64,000 nucleotides of DNA from Siphonodentalium dalli (taxonomy: Eukaryota > Mollusca > Scaphopoda > Gadilida > Siphonodentaliidae): positions 33,020,194-33,084,193 of the forward strand of contig CP136069.1 of NCBI GenBank assembly GCA_032622095.1. The letters are read 5' to 3'. Each line of letters opens with the position of its first letter. Position 1 is the first letter of the stretch. Shown piece after piece: positions 25,101 through 30,857 of this stretch. Position numbers and translations under genes: made by a program. The notes under the pieces were generated by a model. The model was not told the origin of the DNA and made no database searches. It was given only the letters and a program-made list of their open reading frames with translations.

Positions 25101-28100
25101 CGTGACTTAGATCGTCGTATCTATCTTTTCGCAGCTAAAGTGAAATCGTGTTTTGTTATTTCACCCTAGTTATCTGACTTGAAACTAACAACTACCATGC
25201 AGGAACACACGTGCGCCAAAGGGGGGGGGGAGGCGAGTGGTCAGTGCGTGTACAATGTCCCCTAGCCAATCAAAAGAAATGAAGTTATGACGCCTCTTGA
25301 TCGATCGATAACTCTACAACGTGTCAATGTCTACTTAACATTACGAATAAGTACTGCAATTTTACCTAAATGTGTCATGTGCGGTGTTTGTGATATGCGG
25401 TGTTTGTCAAGTGTGGTGTTCGTCACGTGCGGTGTTTGGAATGGAATGCGAAAATGCGCAATACTGTCATATACAGTTGTGAAGCGTCTCAGCCAACGCT
25501 CTAAATGTATGCATTTTGCGGCTTCTTTTAAGGAATTTGATTTGTTAAAATGACATAAAGTTCTAGTTTTTTCTTCTGATATACAGGATCTTAACTCGTT
25601 GTGTTGAAATATAAGATTTTATGAAAATCGTTTGATAAATTTGATTCGAAACTCTTTGTGAATTAAATTTATCAGACTCGTTGCATAAAATCTTATATCC
25701 CAGCATAACTCATTGGAGATCCTCCTTATATTATATGCTGATGTCTTATCATAATAACAAGTGTCCATTGATTGATGGACTGCACAACACCCTCAGGGTA
25801 AGTAGTTCATACAATCGCAAATTTGCCAGACATTGTTTTGCAGGCATTTCGCAGAAAGCTACAATGTGCCAGAAATCGAATGCTAAAATCCGTATAAAAT
25901 GCATATGTATCAGTATCTGTATCACATCTAACTACATGATAAGTTAAAAATAGGTAGTTTCAATAGTAACGATTCTATCACGTTTTTCCTTTAAATAACA
26001 TGCAATTATCTCGCAAGAATCAAGTATACAAGTATTTTAAGGCAATGTGCTACTACCACCGTTACATGTTGAACTATCGAAATGTTACCTCTCATGTCAT
26101 TAGCTTTGGTAAATATGCAAAGTATATGCATGGTGTTCATATTCTGACACCATTATAGGGTTTTCTATGAGAACATGGCTGCAAAAATGCCAGTGTATGA
26201 ACGCACACAAATCCAGGACTGGTAACGGAAAATGATTTATATGTTAAAGTTTTAACAGCTATATGTATATGGCGACAATGAATGCTATCGGGACATAGCC
26301 CCTCCGACCCCTGGAAACGAGAATTATTCCGAACTGCAAACCACAATATCGATTGAAATGTTCTTAATTGCAACAACAAAAGAGTATCGTTTTTTTTTTC
26401 AAAGAATGTGTCTCTGGCTCAAGGCTTCAGCAATCTTAAATCTTCATAACAGAACGACCATAATGTAACCACCATAACAGAACGACCATAATGTCACCAC
26501 CATAACAGAACCACCATAATGTCACCACCATAATATAACCACCATGATTACAGAACAACCATAATGTAACCACCCTGATTACATAACCACCATAATGTAA
26601 CCACCATGATTACATAACCACCATAATATAACCACCCTGATTACAGAACCACCATAATGTAACCACCCTGATTACATAACCACCAGAATGTAACCACCCT
26701 GATTACAGAACCATTATAATTTAACCACCCTGATTACAGAACCACCATAATGTAACCACCATAATGTAACCACCTGATTTCAGAACCACCATAATGTAAG
26801 CACCCTGACTAATTGGCTAGAAGCTTCATAACAGAACGACCATAATGTGACCATCATAATGTAAGCACCATAACAGGACCACCATAATGTAACCACCATG
26901 ACAGGACCACCATAATGTAACCACCATAATGTAACCACCCTGATTAATTGGTTCTGCTAATTTGCAATTATGCTGTTTGGGCCTGCTGAATTACTATGAT
27001 GCTGGTAGGGCAAAATCATGCTGTTAAGAAAAAGTGCCGCTATTTATAAACGTGTCACTTTCGCGAGGTAATCCAGGGGCGTTGACGGACAATCCTTTAA
27101 CTTTTCAAGTTATGGCGTCAATGAAATGTTATCAAGGTATAGGACCCATGTCATGAACTGAATAGGGCTGTGAGAAGGGCGAGTATTATCCCATACTTCA
27201 AACCATCACGGGATTCGAAGTTTTACATTTTAACAACAAATGTGACAATAAAATACAACCATTATTCAAAGAATATATTTCGGGCTCACGGTTTCATCTA
27301 ACTAGCATCTTAGTCAACGGAACTATCATAATTTGACAAATTAAAGATGTATGGATGGTTCCATGCCGACAGTTACAACATACAATATTCAATTTGACAT
27401 CACGTTTTCACAGAAAATAAATGCTGAAAACCAATTGCGAAATCTAAACTACACTGATAAATATACAGAGTCATTTCGTTATTGAACATTTCACACAAAA
27501 TGTATTACTGTTTCAGTGACTGTTTCTGTAAAAAATATCGCAGCTATCTTGAATAATAAAACATTGAATTAAAAATCAAAAGAAAACTATAGTGTTTTCC
27601 ATGTGGTAATTATTGTTCCAAATGTGTCATGTGATAGAGTAGTAACTCAGTAAGAAGTCAGATATTTTTTTTTATAGAAATTGACCTACACGGAACCCTG
27701 AATATACATTTTTAAGTTTATCGTGTGCACTGATATGGCGACAATGGTATGCTATCAGTGCAATATACCCCCCTCCCACTCCGGAATCGGACAGGTGCGT
27801 AACAATCGCGAGTGGCGACACCACACCCACCCACCCCGGAATCGGACAGGTGCGTAACAATCGCGAGTGGCGACACCACACCCACCCAGCCCGGAACAGG
27901 ACATGGGTGTAACGAGCGCGAGCGCAATTCAGTCATTAACTATTGGCCTAAAATCACCGTCGGGATTTAATGTTACACATTTGAAAAGCGATGGCGACAC
28001 CACCCCACTCCCGGGACCGGACTGTGGTGTAACAAGCGCAGGCGTAATTCTGGTCATCAAACCAACATCGATAATCAATTTTTCAAATTTGAATGAAAAA

Positions 28101-28847
28101 AAAACAAGGAGCTACAGACATAATCGTAAACATTTTAAAGTCTGAACAGATAGCGACAGTAAACATGTATATTAGTACCACTGAATATACGACTAACCCT
28201 AGGTTTCATCTATCTAGAATCTTCATCAACGCTAATATAATAATACAATGAGCAACAGTCATAATCGTAAACATGTTCAAGTTTGAACAGCTGGCGACAG
28301 CAAACATGTTTCGTAATTATCACTGAATATACGACTGAACCCAGGTCTCAACAAGCTATAATCTTTATAAATGGAACCATCATAATGTAACGAAACAAAT
28401 AATTAAAATGTTCCAGAATCTTAATCAATGGACCATCATAATGTGACGAAAAACATAATTAAAATGTTCTGGAATCTTAATCAATGGAACCATCATAATG
28501 TGACGAAAAACATAATTAAAATGTTCTGGAATCTTAATCAATGGAACCATCATAATGTAACGAAAAACATAATTAAAATGTTCTAGAATCTTAATCAATG
28601 GAACCATCACAATGTAACGAAAAACATAATTAAAATGTTCTATACTCTTAATCAATGGAACCATCATAATGTAACGAAAAACATAATTAAAATGTTCTAG
28701 AATCTTAATCAATGTACCATTATAATGTAACGAAACACATAATTAAAATTTTAAGTTTAAACAGCTATGGCGACAATGAACTATTATCAATACAGTGGAC
28801 TTACCTGCAACAATGCAGACTAGTGCCAACACCAGAAGTTTCCACAT
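3991..28847 (-). CDS. Vitellogenin-type large lipid transfer protein, N-terminal 619 codons in 12 exons (3' part outside window)
   Basis: This is the whole traced gene part; its exons are listed separately. It is a secreted yolk or lipoprotein precursor that would bind and carry lipid; in egg-layers vitellogenins supply the oocyte. Exon lengths are 43, 21, 143, 149, 193, 177, 146, 199, 155, 166, 276 and 189 nt, summing to 1857 nt or 619 codons, with every phase matched and GT/AG at every junction. Order: signal peptide (1-14), N-terminal beta-barrel (about 22-290) with the family-typical VNIKRG at 139-144 and paired cysteines at 190, 219, 235, 238 and 270, then the alpha-helical domain (about 300-619) of repeated amphipathic helices. 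Usual family length is well over 1500 residues, so the lipid-cavity sheets and any von Willebrand D domain lie left of the window. An apolipophorin-like paralogue cannot be excluded. Many exon edges are duplicated into the introns. Confidence 0.9.
4180..6645. other. Intron 11: mostly unique, with small repeats
   Basis: A GA-rich run is at about 4719-4740. An old element-like stretch at about 4815-5290 has TTTCGTGG/CCACGAAA motifs facing inward. A CA microsatellite is at about 5330. At about 5880-6140 is a dispersed repeat that also forms the flanks of the foldback element at 56-61 kb. Frames of up to 133 codons near 4979-5380 have no recognisable domain. Confidence 0.6.
5880..6140. repeat. 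Dispersed repeat: paralogous empty site of the foldback element
   Basis: It shares TTATCTAAACATTTCCCTC, a GTCTG-TTTTATCACC block, TAGACCA and TGTACAC-TTTTAACTGA with 56170-56282 joined to 61461-61500. Here the sequence runs through uninterrupted. A partial further relative is at about 62405-62440. Confidence 0.7.
6646..6921 (-). CDS. Vitellogenin-type gene, exon 11
   Basis: Residues 465-556, the longest exon, starting AIVNNPEAAVQLPPNCVRAT. It includes IGIWGHKLSTWNETTV, with N-W-N-E-T a possible glycosylation site, and a charged helix RRILRLEQQQF. Acceptor TGTTCCACAG, donor GTCATG|GTTAGT; a stop follows in frame just after the donor. Phase 0 both sides. Confidence 0.88.
6922..7833. other. Intron 10: mostly unique
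   Basis: AT-rich with no RNA gene or further exon visible. A GGGGGTC heptamer is repeated about three times at 7748-7770. A copy of the exon 10 end lies at 7803-7822, just inside the donor. Confidence 0.6.
7803..7822 (-). repeat. Copy of exon 10 3' edge just past its donor
   Basis: GAATCTGGTTTGCATGACAT matches exon 10 bases 7856-7875 at 19 of 20 positions, 53 bp away and in direct orientation. Confidence 0.75.
7834..7999 (-). CDS. Vitellogenin-type gene, exon 10
   Basis: Residues 409-464, starting at the split Arg codon followed by PYMWQAIAAAGTREAAEVV and ending VLLRKVM. It is an alpha-helical repeat of the lipid-transport module. Acceptor TTTCGTTGCAG, donor GTCATG|GTAAGT, phase 2 in and 0 out. 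Both edges are duplicated nearby. Confidence 0.92.
7990..8135 (-). repeat. Exon 10 acceptor-edge repeat, three copies
   Basis: The true acceptor region (GGTCTGCAACGAAATCAGAG on the plus strand, at 7997) recurs at 8054 and 8113, with periods of 57 and 59 bp. The second copy still matches through GAGAGGA. Confidence 0.75.
8136..9060. other. Intron 9, middle part: no feature seen
   Basis: AT-rich sequence with short open frames only, none with a recognisable domain. No repeat shared with the rest of the window was found. Confidence 0.5.
9120..9660. repeat. 269-bp tandem duplication in intron 9
   Basis: TTTATCAAGCGACAATGTCA occurs at about 9221 and 9490, and the surrounding blocks (ACCCCG-GAAACA, CTACGACTTTCCAAAATAG, GGCGCAATTTGTAAGGTAAG) repeat in order. 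The copies differ at scattered bases. Each ends in a TAAATGAGAGAT block like that beside the exon 9 donor. Confidence 0.9.
9358..9703 (-). repeat. Two copies of exon 9 donor edge in intron 9
   Basis: At about 9655-9703 is a close copy of the exon end and donor: TAC AAC GGA GC-GCACCA-CAAG then GTAACGG on the minus strand. At about 9358-9405 is a more decayed copy (CTGGTGCAGC). The true edge is at 9754. Confidence 0.75.
9754..9908 (-). CDS. Vitellogenin-type gene, exon 9
   Basis: Residues 358-408 plus two bases, starting IGGVLDTLVALPEAMLEEAP. It is a helical repeat with leucine-rich amphipathic helices. Acceptor TGTGATGTAG, donor GCAAG|GTAATG, phase 0 in and 2 out. Both edges are copied into the neighbouring introns. 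Confidence 0.88.
10288..10345 (-). repeat. Decayed copy of exon 9 5' end and acceptor
   Basis: On the plus strand GCAAACAAGGTGTCGATAAT then CCGATATACAT aligns to exon 9 bases around 9879-9914 (GCAACCAAAGTGTCGAGAAC then CCGATCTACAT). It shares the exon start and the TGTAGATC acceptor. Confidence 0.65.
10335..10795. repeat. 47-bp minisatellite seeded by exon 9 acceptor, about 10 copies
   Basis: The unit CTCCGATCTACATGTAAGG with AGCGAGTTAGATTTAGTATT recurs at about 10381, 10427, 10474, 10520, 10568, 10616, 10663, 10710 and 10758. The CCGATCTACAT core equals the exon 9 acceptor junction read on the plus strand, and the array directly follows the decayed exon 9 edge copy. Confidence 0.85.
11217..11368. 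mobile_element. Palindromic MITE in intron 8
   Basis: Arms of about 68 bp (11217-11284 and 11300-11367) are near-perfect inverted copies around a GC-rich 15-bp loop. Sequence left of it (AATGATATACCGATATAA at 11167) recurs at about 11793, suggesting a larger repeated unit. Confidence 0.8.
12120..12290. repeat. Repeat with TCTTATATATGC motifs
   Basis: CTATGTATTCTCTTATATATGC at about 12125 and a diverged inverted partner to 12275 resemble the TIR element at 46371-46534. Small pieces also occur at about 9166 and 9407. Confidence 0.5.
12371..12569 (-). CDS. Vitellogenin-type gene, exon 8
   Basis: Residues 291-357, including QVLILEDAIPQVAPIPELIR and ending GDGFVIAK. Acceptor ATCCACTTCCAG, donor GCGAAG|GTGAAT, phase 2 in and 0 out. 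It marks the change from the beta-barrel to the helical domain. I found no duplicated edge here. Confidence 0.85.
12765..13115. mobile_element. MITE copy, AAAGGTACTCAATCC family (truncated)
   Basis: It begins TATAAAGGTACTCAATCC and stays collinear with 40899-41300 through GATGGTCCCCATATT, GTCAAATATCTGACA, GATTTTAGAGTTATCCATCT and AAAATCGATATCTGATCACT. The far end is missing. Confidence 0.8.
13202..13435. mobile_element. MITE fragment, TTAAAGGGGTACTGTAC family
   Basis: TTAAAGAGGTACTGTACACT is followed by AAATCCGGCCATTTATCTCC and TTTTATACTCAACA, matching the complete element at 18995-19353. Its right terminal repeat is lost. Confidence 0.75.
13600..14015 (-). repeat. 59-bp array made of exon 7 3' edge plus donor, seven copies
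   Basis: The donor motif CTTACC (plus strand) recurs at 13605, 13664, 13723, 13782, 13840, 13899 and 13958 (the true one). Each unit carries about 45 coding-derived bases (CACGAGGTGTCACCATTCTC, then CTCAAGGGAGAAGTGGCCGG, then AACCTTTATCAG) and GTAAG. Most copies keep a usable-looking donor. The true exon 7 end is the rightmost copy. Confidence 0.95.
13963..14108 (-). CDS. Vitellogenin-type gene, exon 7
   Basis: Residues 243-290 plus two bases, starting NIPIASTARATYEIIGNAKK. Acceptor CTATATTCCAG, donor ATCAG|GTAAGA, phase 0 in and 2 out. The 3' edge is the template of a seven-copy 59-bp array, and the first 25 coding bases recur at 14758-14782. Reading past the donor gives AGG TAA, an immediate stop. 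Confidence 0.9.
14330..14655. mobile_element. Palindromic repeat cluster in intron 6
   Basis: A near-perfect palindrome centred at about 14514 has arms of about 46 bp (GTTCATTTCTCATAACCAAC, then ATTGGTTGAATAAACAG). Partial copies of the arm flank it at about 14333-14385 and 14565-14645. Confidence 0.8.
14758..14782 (-). repeat. Displaced copy of the first 25 coding bases of exon 7
   Basis: It matches exon 7 bases 14084-14108 at 23 of 25 positions and stops matching exactly at the exon boundary, 674 bp upstream in the gene. Confidence 0.65.
14900..15230. repeat. Dispersed repeat, shared with 29.6-29.8 kb
   Basis: AACCCTCTCTATACTGAATG through GCTGACGACAG at about 15052-15172 aligns with 29682-29787 (AACCCTTTCTATACTAAATG through GCAGACGACAG). 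The AACCCTTTCTATACTAAATG end also appears inverted at about 61492-61515. A 104-codon minus-strand frame here has no known domain. Confidence 0.6.
15320..15620 (-). repeat. 38-bp array made of exon 6 3' edge plus donor, six copies
   Basis: CGACTTACCGG (plus strand) recurs at 15411, 15449, 15487, 15525, 15563 and 15603 (the true one). Each unit carries the exon end CCACAACCG or CCACAGCCG followed by GTAAGTCGA. To the left, a 58-bp unit with CCTGGCCGAATCCGAAACAC is duplicated once. Confidence 0.95.
15611..15787 (-). CDS. Vitellogenin-type gene, exon 6
   Basis: Residues 184-242, starting PTPAGECETMYEIQ and ending CPECGPQP. It carries four of the conserved barrel cysteines and a KVRDYKKC motif like the K-x-x-C element of vitellogenins. 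Acceptor CTTATTGTAG, donor CCG|GTAAGT, phase 0 both sides. Both edges are duplicated in the flanking introns, with six donors in a row on the 3' side. Confidence 0.9.
15779..16085 (-). repeat. Exon 6 acceptor-edge repeat, three copies
   Basis: The true edge (GTGTCGGCTACAATAAGATA, then GCGTGATC) has diverged copies at about 15943-15985 (TTGTCGGCTCTAAGAAGGTA, then ACTTGATCGTTCC) and 16038-16082 (GGTCTCCGCTTTAAGGATAT, then GCTTGATCGTTCC). Confidence 0.6.
16375..17060. mobile_element. Inverted-repeat element with a nested MITE
   Basis: TTTCGCACAATGAACGAC followed by AATTATTACGAAT at 16375-16412 faces its inverted counterpart at about 17015-17060. The interior shows further weak inverted similarity (ACCGTAATCGTAAAAC against TTTGACGATTACGAGTCGG). 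A hAT-like MITE is nested inside. Confidence 0.6.
16564..16727. mobile_element. Palindromic hAT-like MITE, 164 bp, with 8-bp target duplication
   Basis: The element reads CAAGCCTTGAAATAGGG to CCCTATTTCAAGGCTTG and is close to a full palindrome around CCCGCTATGCG. It is flanked by ATTGTGCT at 16556-16563 and 16728-16735. Eight-bp duplications are typical of hAT transposons. It has no coding capacity. Relatives are at about 33110-33230 and 53335-53683. Confidence 0.88.
17030..17275. repeat. About 77-bp tandem repeat, three copies
   Basis: GATATC-TATGAAAA-AACT-AAGCT and AAAAATTAACTGTCTCGACA blocks recur about every 77 bp with moderate divergence. Confidence 0.7.
17450..17675 (-). repeat. 74-bp repeat of exon 5 3' edge plus donor, three copies
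   Basis: Copies of about 74 bp start at about 17453, 17527 and 17601. The rightmost contains the true end of exon 5 (CCGAAATTCGG, then CAATCGAG|GTAATT). The middle copy is almost identical, the leftmost more diverged. Confidence 0.92.
17623..17815 (-). CDS. Vitellogenin-type gene, exon 5
   Basis: Residues 119-183. It contains VNGHVFDLRTEEEDPLW and then VNIKRGLVGLFEMN, the best family signature in the window. Acceptor TTATTTCAG, donor CGAG|GTAATT, phase 2 in and 0 out. The exon end with its donor is followed by two further tandem copies. Reading past the true donor meets a stop within eleven codons. Confidence 0.93.
17816..18994. other. Intron 4, upstream part: small inverted repeat, otherwise unique
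   Basis: ATATCATGGTGGA at 18259-18271 faces TCCACCATGATAT at 18358-18370, a likely 112-bp MITE. A TTGGCC-rich stretch lies at 18640-18735. No exon is apparent. Confidence 0.55.
18995..19353. mobile_element. MITE with TTAA ends, TTAAAGGGGTACTGTAC family
   Basis: Terminal inverted repeats of about 60 bp run from TTAAAGGGGTACTGTACATT to the complement ending TGTACATTACCCCGTTAA. TTAA flanks both ends, the usual piggyBac-type target. The interior has no coding capacity. Confidence 0.85.
19590..19695. repeat. Dispersed repeat shared with 48187-48280
   Basis: ACGTCAACGAGATGCGTATG, CCATACGGATTTGTAAATAT and GGAACAGCAATAA-AC are shared in order and orientation with 48187-48280. Confidence 0.8.
19939..19976 (-). 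repeat. Displaced, decayed copy of exon 4 3' edge
   Basis: AATTCCACGGGTCGTGAGAG (plus strand) aligns with the last 38 bases of exon 4 at 20851-20888 with few differences. The donor GT is destroyed in this copy. Confidence 0.6.
19977..20840. other. Intron 4, middle part: mostly unique
   Basis: A short repeat of GGAATCCGGC motifs spans about 20410-20475. An 83-codon open frame at 20153-20404 has no recognisable domain. Confidence 0.5.
20851..20999 (-). CDS. Vitellogenin-type gene, exon 4
   Basis: Residues 70-118 plus two bases, starting LDGIRIFKINDVIKSG and ending SWPVEFS. Acceptor CCCTTGATAG, donor TCTC|GTAAGT, phase 0 in and 2 out. It continues the N-terminal beta-barrel. A diverged copy of its last 38 bases lies 0.9 kb downstream in intron 4 (19939-19976). 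Confidence 0.88.
21135..21670. mobile_element. Foldback MITE in intron 3
   Basis: The left arm at about 21140-21335 (GATCATGCCATGAACCTCTA, then GTAGAGATCATATTCCACCA) is the inverted match of about 21465-21665. It has no coding capacity. Confidence 0.8.
21680..21750. repeat. Diverged monomer of the 140-bp array at 1758-2530
   Basis: Shares GACACTCA-AATA and CTATCTGTGTGAGGCTC with the array units, 19 kb away. Confidence 0.55.
22141..22283 (-). CDS. Vitellogenin-type gene, exon 3
   Basis: Residues 22-69, starting AYKPGREYIYRYETQIATG. This is the conserved first strand region of vitellogenin N-terminal domains (a K-P-G-EY-Y-Y-E pattern). Acceptor TTTTTGTTCCAG, donor CCAG|GTGAAC, phase 1 in and 0 out. 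Two cysteines (CRVQVAEGC) are close enough to pair. Confidence 0.9.
22738..22856. repeat. 23-bp minisatellite, five copies, next to the microexon
   Basis: The unit GTCGCCGGGTGAGCTATATA with TGT is repeated five times with one shortened copy, ending about 50 bp from microexon 2. I could not relate it to an exon. Confidence 0.85.
22909..22929 (-). CDS. Vitellogenin-type gene, exon 2 (21-nt microexon)
   Basis: Twenty-one bases lie between a strong acceptor (TTCTTTTCTTTATAG) and a strong donor (GTAAGTTTT). They encode ESKLREL, the residues just after the predicted signal peptidase cut. Entry and exit are both phase 1, so inclusion or skipping leaves the frame intact. Microexons this short are easily imitated by chance, hence moderate confidence. 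Confidence 0.6.
22968..23385. mobile_element. MITE with TTAA ends, 418 bp
   Basis: TTAAAGGGATTATGTACGCC at the left and GAGTACAGTATCCCTTTAA at the right. The interior (CGATCTAATATCGATA, GCCACTCACTGACTAG) is collinear with the longer copy at 41643-42229. Confidence 0.85.
23395..24400. repeat. Degenerate repeat region rich in GTTGGAAATTTCCAAC motifs
   Basis: Many short palindromic TTTCCAACT/GTTGGAAA motifs and the block TATCAGGAATA-AGAC-AAC at about 24325 are shared with 37.1-39.7 kb. No coding sequence is apparent. Confidence 0.6.
24500..25082. mobile_element. 570-bp element ending in a palindrome; inverted copy at 48.28-48.8 kb
   Basis: Blocks CCTACCCTTATTCCAT, TACTATGGCTTCCAATATTT, CATAGTTACGTGAAACGTC and AATATAATCTACAACTCGTC occur in the same order on the opposite strand at 48280-48800. 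The 24890-25075 end is a palindrome around GGCCTGGACTTGGCC. Confidence 0.8.
25375..25442. repeat. About 20-bp tandem repeat, four copies
   Basis: Units of GTG-GGTGTTTGT- recur with small differences. Confidence 0.7.
25575..25735. mobile_element. Short palindromic MITE
   Basis: AATATAAGATTTTATG and GTTTGATAAATTT at 25608-25640 face their inverted copies at about 25665-25705. Confidence 0.7.
26130..26260. repeat. Dispersed repeat shared with 54.9 kb
   Basis: ATAGGGTTTTCTATGAGA and TGCCAGTGTAT-AACG occur in the same order at about 54903-54968. Confidence 0.6.
26430..26945. repeat. Minisatellite of ACCACCATAATGTA and CCTGATTACAGA blocks
   Basis: About 500 bp of 14-bp ACCACCATAATGTA units interspersed with CCTGATTACAGA blocks, forming a roughly 34-bp higher-order unit. 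Confidence 0.9.
27725..27930. repeat. 56-57-bp GC-richer tandem repeat
   Basis: CGGAATCGGACAGGTGCGTA with ACAATCGCGAGTGGCGACAC occurs at about 27781 and 27837, with a diverged third copy to about 27925. Confidence 0.85.
28365..28750. repeat. 57-bp minisatellite, about six copies, downstream of exon 1
   Basis: The unit AATCAATGGAACCATCATAA, then TGTAACGAAAAACATAATT, then AAAATGTTCTAGAATCTT, repeats with over 90 percent visual identity. As 57 is a multiple of three, long false frames run through it. Confidence 0.95.
28751..28804 (-). repeat. First 50 bp of intron 1, with diverged copies further in
   Basis: AAACAGCTATGGCGACAATG (plus strand) beside the exon 1 donor has relatives near 28287, 28147, 27735 and 26266, each a GGCGACA or AGCGACA block in similar context. 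Confidence 0.55.
28805..28847 (-). CDS. Vitellogenin-type gene, exon 1 (signal peptide)
   Basis: The exon encodes MWKLLVLALVCIVA plus one base of the next codon. This is a short charged start followed by a hydrophobic core, a classic signal peptide with likely cleavage after Ala14. The start codon has A at -3 in GCCAAGATG. The donor is CAG|GTAAG. A TATA box lies about 40 bp upstream of the ATG, so the 5' UTR must be very short unless a distant non-coding exon exists. Confidence 0.88.
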
Positions 28848-28881
28848 CTTGGCGGTTTCTGTCGGATGGACCTGCCGGGAC

Positions 28882-28890
28882 CCTTATATG
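28882..28890 (-). promoter_or_regulatory. TATA box of the vitellogenin-type gene
   Basis: On the minus strand the sequence reads CATATAAGGG, with TATAAG at 28888-28883. That is 35-41 bp upstream of the ATG at 28847. A start site 25-30 bp downstream would leave a 5' UTR of about 10-15 bases. Confidence 0.55.
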
Positions 28891-28906
28891 GGACTCGAAT
28901 GATGTC

Positions 28907-28919
28907 AGGTGATTCACTT
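28907..28919. promoter_or_regulatory. Possible nuclear-receptor inverted repeat (IR-1)
   Basis: AGGTGA-T-TCACTT is an inverted repeat of two half-sites separated by one base, about 20 bp upstream of the TATA box. The half-sites differ from the AGGTCA consensus at one and two bases. Position and geometry suit an ecdysone- or FXR-type receptor, but the match is weak. Confidence 0.25.
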
Positions 28920-29640
28920 GAACTGTCTGATACTTGTCTAGATTGACAGGTGTTTATGTGAACAGTAGCTAACTTATAGCAATCTGCACCAAACCCACAA
29001 TAAAACAACCCCTACTGTTTGGTTCGAGTTCGGTTCGTGGTCTAGTCACCACGTCATTGCGGTGCAGCTGTACCAACGAAGGCCATTATGTGGATTTCCA
29101 ATAAACCAAACATGGGAACGAAAAATAGTTAAACTGAGCCAGAAAAAAAAGCACTCAAATGGTCCGTCCATATCGTTAAACATATAGTCAGAGTCCCAGA
29201 CCAAGAGTTACAACAACAACAGTTTACAATATAAAACGTGACACATATTTCTGCTTTTTTCTACTGAAAACTATTGATTCAGATTCATTTTAATTCAATG
29301 TGGCATTGCGTTCAGATTTATTAACTTTCTGAGTTGGCCTATAGATCGGAAAAAGTATTAGCCGGTCTCTGATGACTGGACAAACGCTAAATGATGTTAT
29401 ATCAGTCGATCCATTGTGATTCATGAACATATAAAACATCAGTCACATCTTATTTAAGGGGGGGGGGACGCACGTTTTGCATAAATCCAGACAAAAATGA
29501 CAAGAGATCTTCAACAAAGAATTTCTATGGATCTATCTAGCGAAAAATATTGAATTACACATATCATCATATTCATTGTATATATCTGAGCAATTATTAA
29601 GGAATTTTCAAACATTTTAAATTTCAAACAATCACCTTGA
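28920..29640. other. Upstream region of the vitellogenin-type gene
   Basis: No coding sequence. A near-repeat GGTTCGAGTTCGGTTCG lies at 29021-29037 and a run of G at about 29458-29467. A CpG-island-like composition is not apparent. Confidence 0.5.
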
Positions 29641-29681
29641 ATGGAAAAATCATTATCCTTTATAAAGTGCGTCTGACCCGT

Positions 29682-29787
29682 AACCCTTTCTATACTAAAT
29701 GGATTCTCCCACTCAGTTAATAAGTGTACATAGGAATTGTCAATTATTGTTTTACATGGGTGTTTGTATTATAAGCAGACGACAGAT
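29682..29787. repeat. Dispersed repeat, second copy of the 15.05-kb family
   Basis: Begins AACCCTTTCTATACTAAATG and ends GCAGACGACAG, collinear with 15052-15172. Confidence 0.6.
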
Positions 29788-29833
29788 AAATATAAGTAAA
29801 AAGGAGTCCTATTGATTGAGAGAAATGCTTAGA

Positions 29834-29876
29834 TAATAAGTTCAACAAACGACCTATCGTCTGTTGAACTTATTTC
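29834..29876. repeat. Hairpin-forming inverted repeat
   Basis: AATAAGTTCAACAAACGA faces TCGTCTGTTGAACTTATT with a loop of a few bases. Confidence 0.75.
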
Positions 29877-30857
29877 CTGAACATTTCCTACATGTATGTG
29901 GAAACTACTCGTCCATGATTATTTAGGGTTATCATGTAGAATATAGATGAATGGACTTATTTCACACTCAATGTGCATAACGTCAGAAGAAATGAATGGG
30001 GTTACATGTTGATATTATTCCCTTAATTTTTCGTATGGGAGTACCAAAGATTATTCAAACACGATATATGATAACGGAGGTTCAGAGATAAAAAGTTGCC
30101 TTTATTTATTAGTTTCACTCCAAGGGCCATGCATTTAGCTCTGCAAGAAATGACTGAACGAACCACCCCGTCCCCAATTCTAATCCGACCTATATGGTGA
30201 CTGGGAGCTTGAAATGTGTGGTCGTTTAAAAAAATACACTAATAATTCAGCGGAATAGCACCGATATTCCACGGAGTTCCCATATTGAGTTCCCATATTT
30301 AGTTTCAAAACAACTCATTTAAAAAAAGTTTGTTTCATAAGTTAGTTTCAAAATTTTCACAACAGTGGTACCGACTTTTCTTTCACGTACACATTCTTTG
30401 TCTCTATCGCTCTACCTTTCTCTTTCTCGTATTCCTCGTGAATATACCCCTCTCCTTATCACCCTCATAAGCTTACCTATCCTTTCAACACATATTGTAG
30501 ACTCGTATGTACATCGTAATATTAATATGCCATCATTTCTTAAACCTATTGTTTCACGAACTCGGCCACTTGCCATTCGCGCTTTCTTGATTTCTACATT
30601 CTTTCTTCGCTGAGGAGATATATAGCTCAACAAAAGCAGATATCTGCTTGCTGCTAGATCCTCTTCCCCATTTTCTATTCTACTCATGTTTCCATCATCA
30701 AAATGTTGTTCAACATAAATATAATATTAATTGGGACAAATAAAATATTGTTTAAATCAAATGTGTGGACTGACAGACGGTGGGTGGAATTTCTATATAC
30801 CCCATGACAAGTCGTTTGCGAAGGATAATAATCACAAACGCTAATTTGTGAACGTTG

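Noticed and set aside
28425-28712. 95-codon minus-strand frame with repeated IKI-EHFNYVFRY
   Set aside because: Product of the 57-bp minisatellite, whose period keeps a frame open; it lies in intron 1.
30365-30687. Opposing frames of 82 and 91 codons that could be a small gene
   Set aside because: Low-complexity leucine/serine-rich translation on one strand and arginine-rich on the other, no domain, no splice or promoter support.
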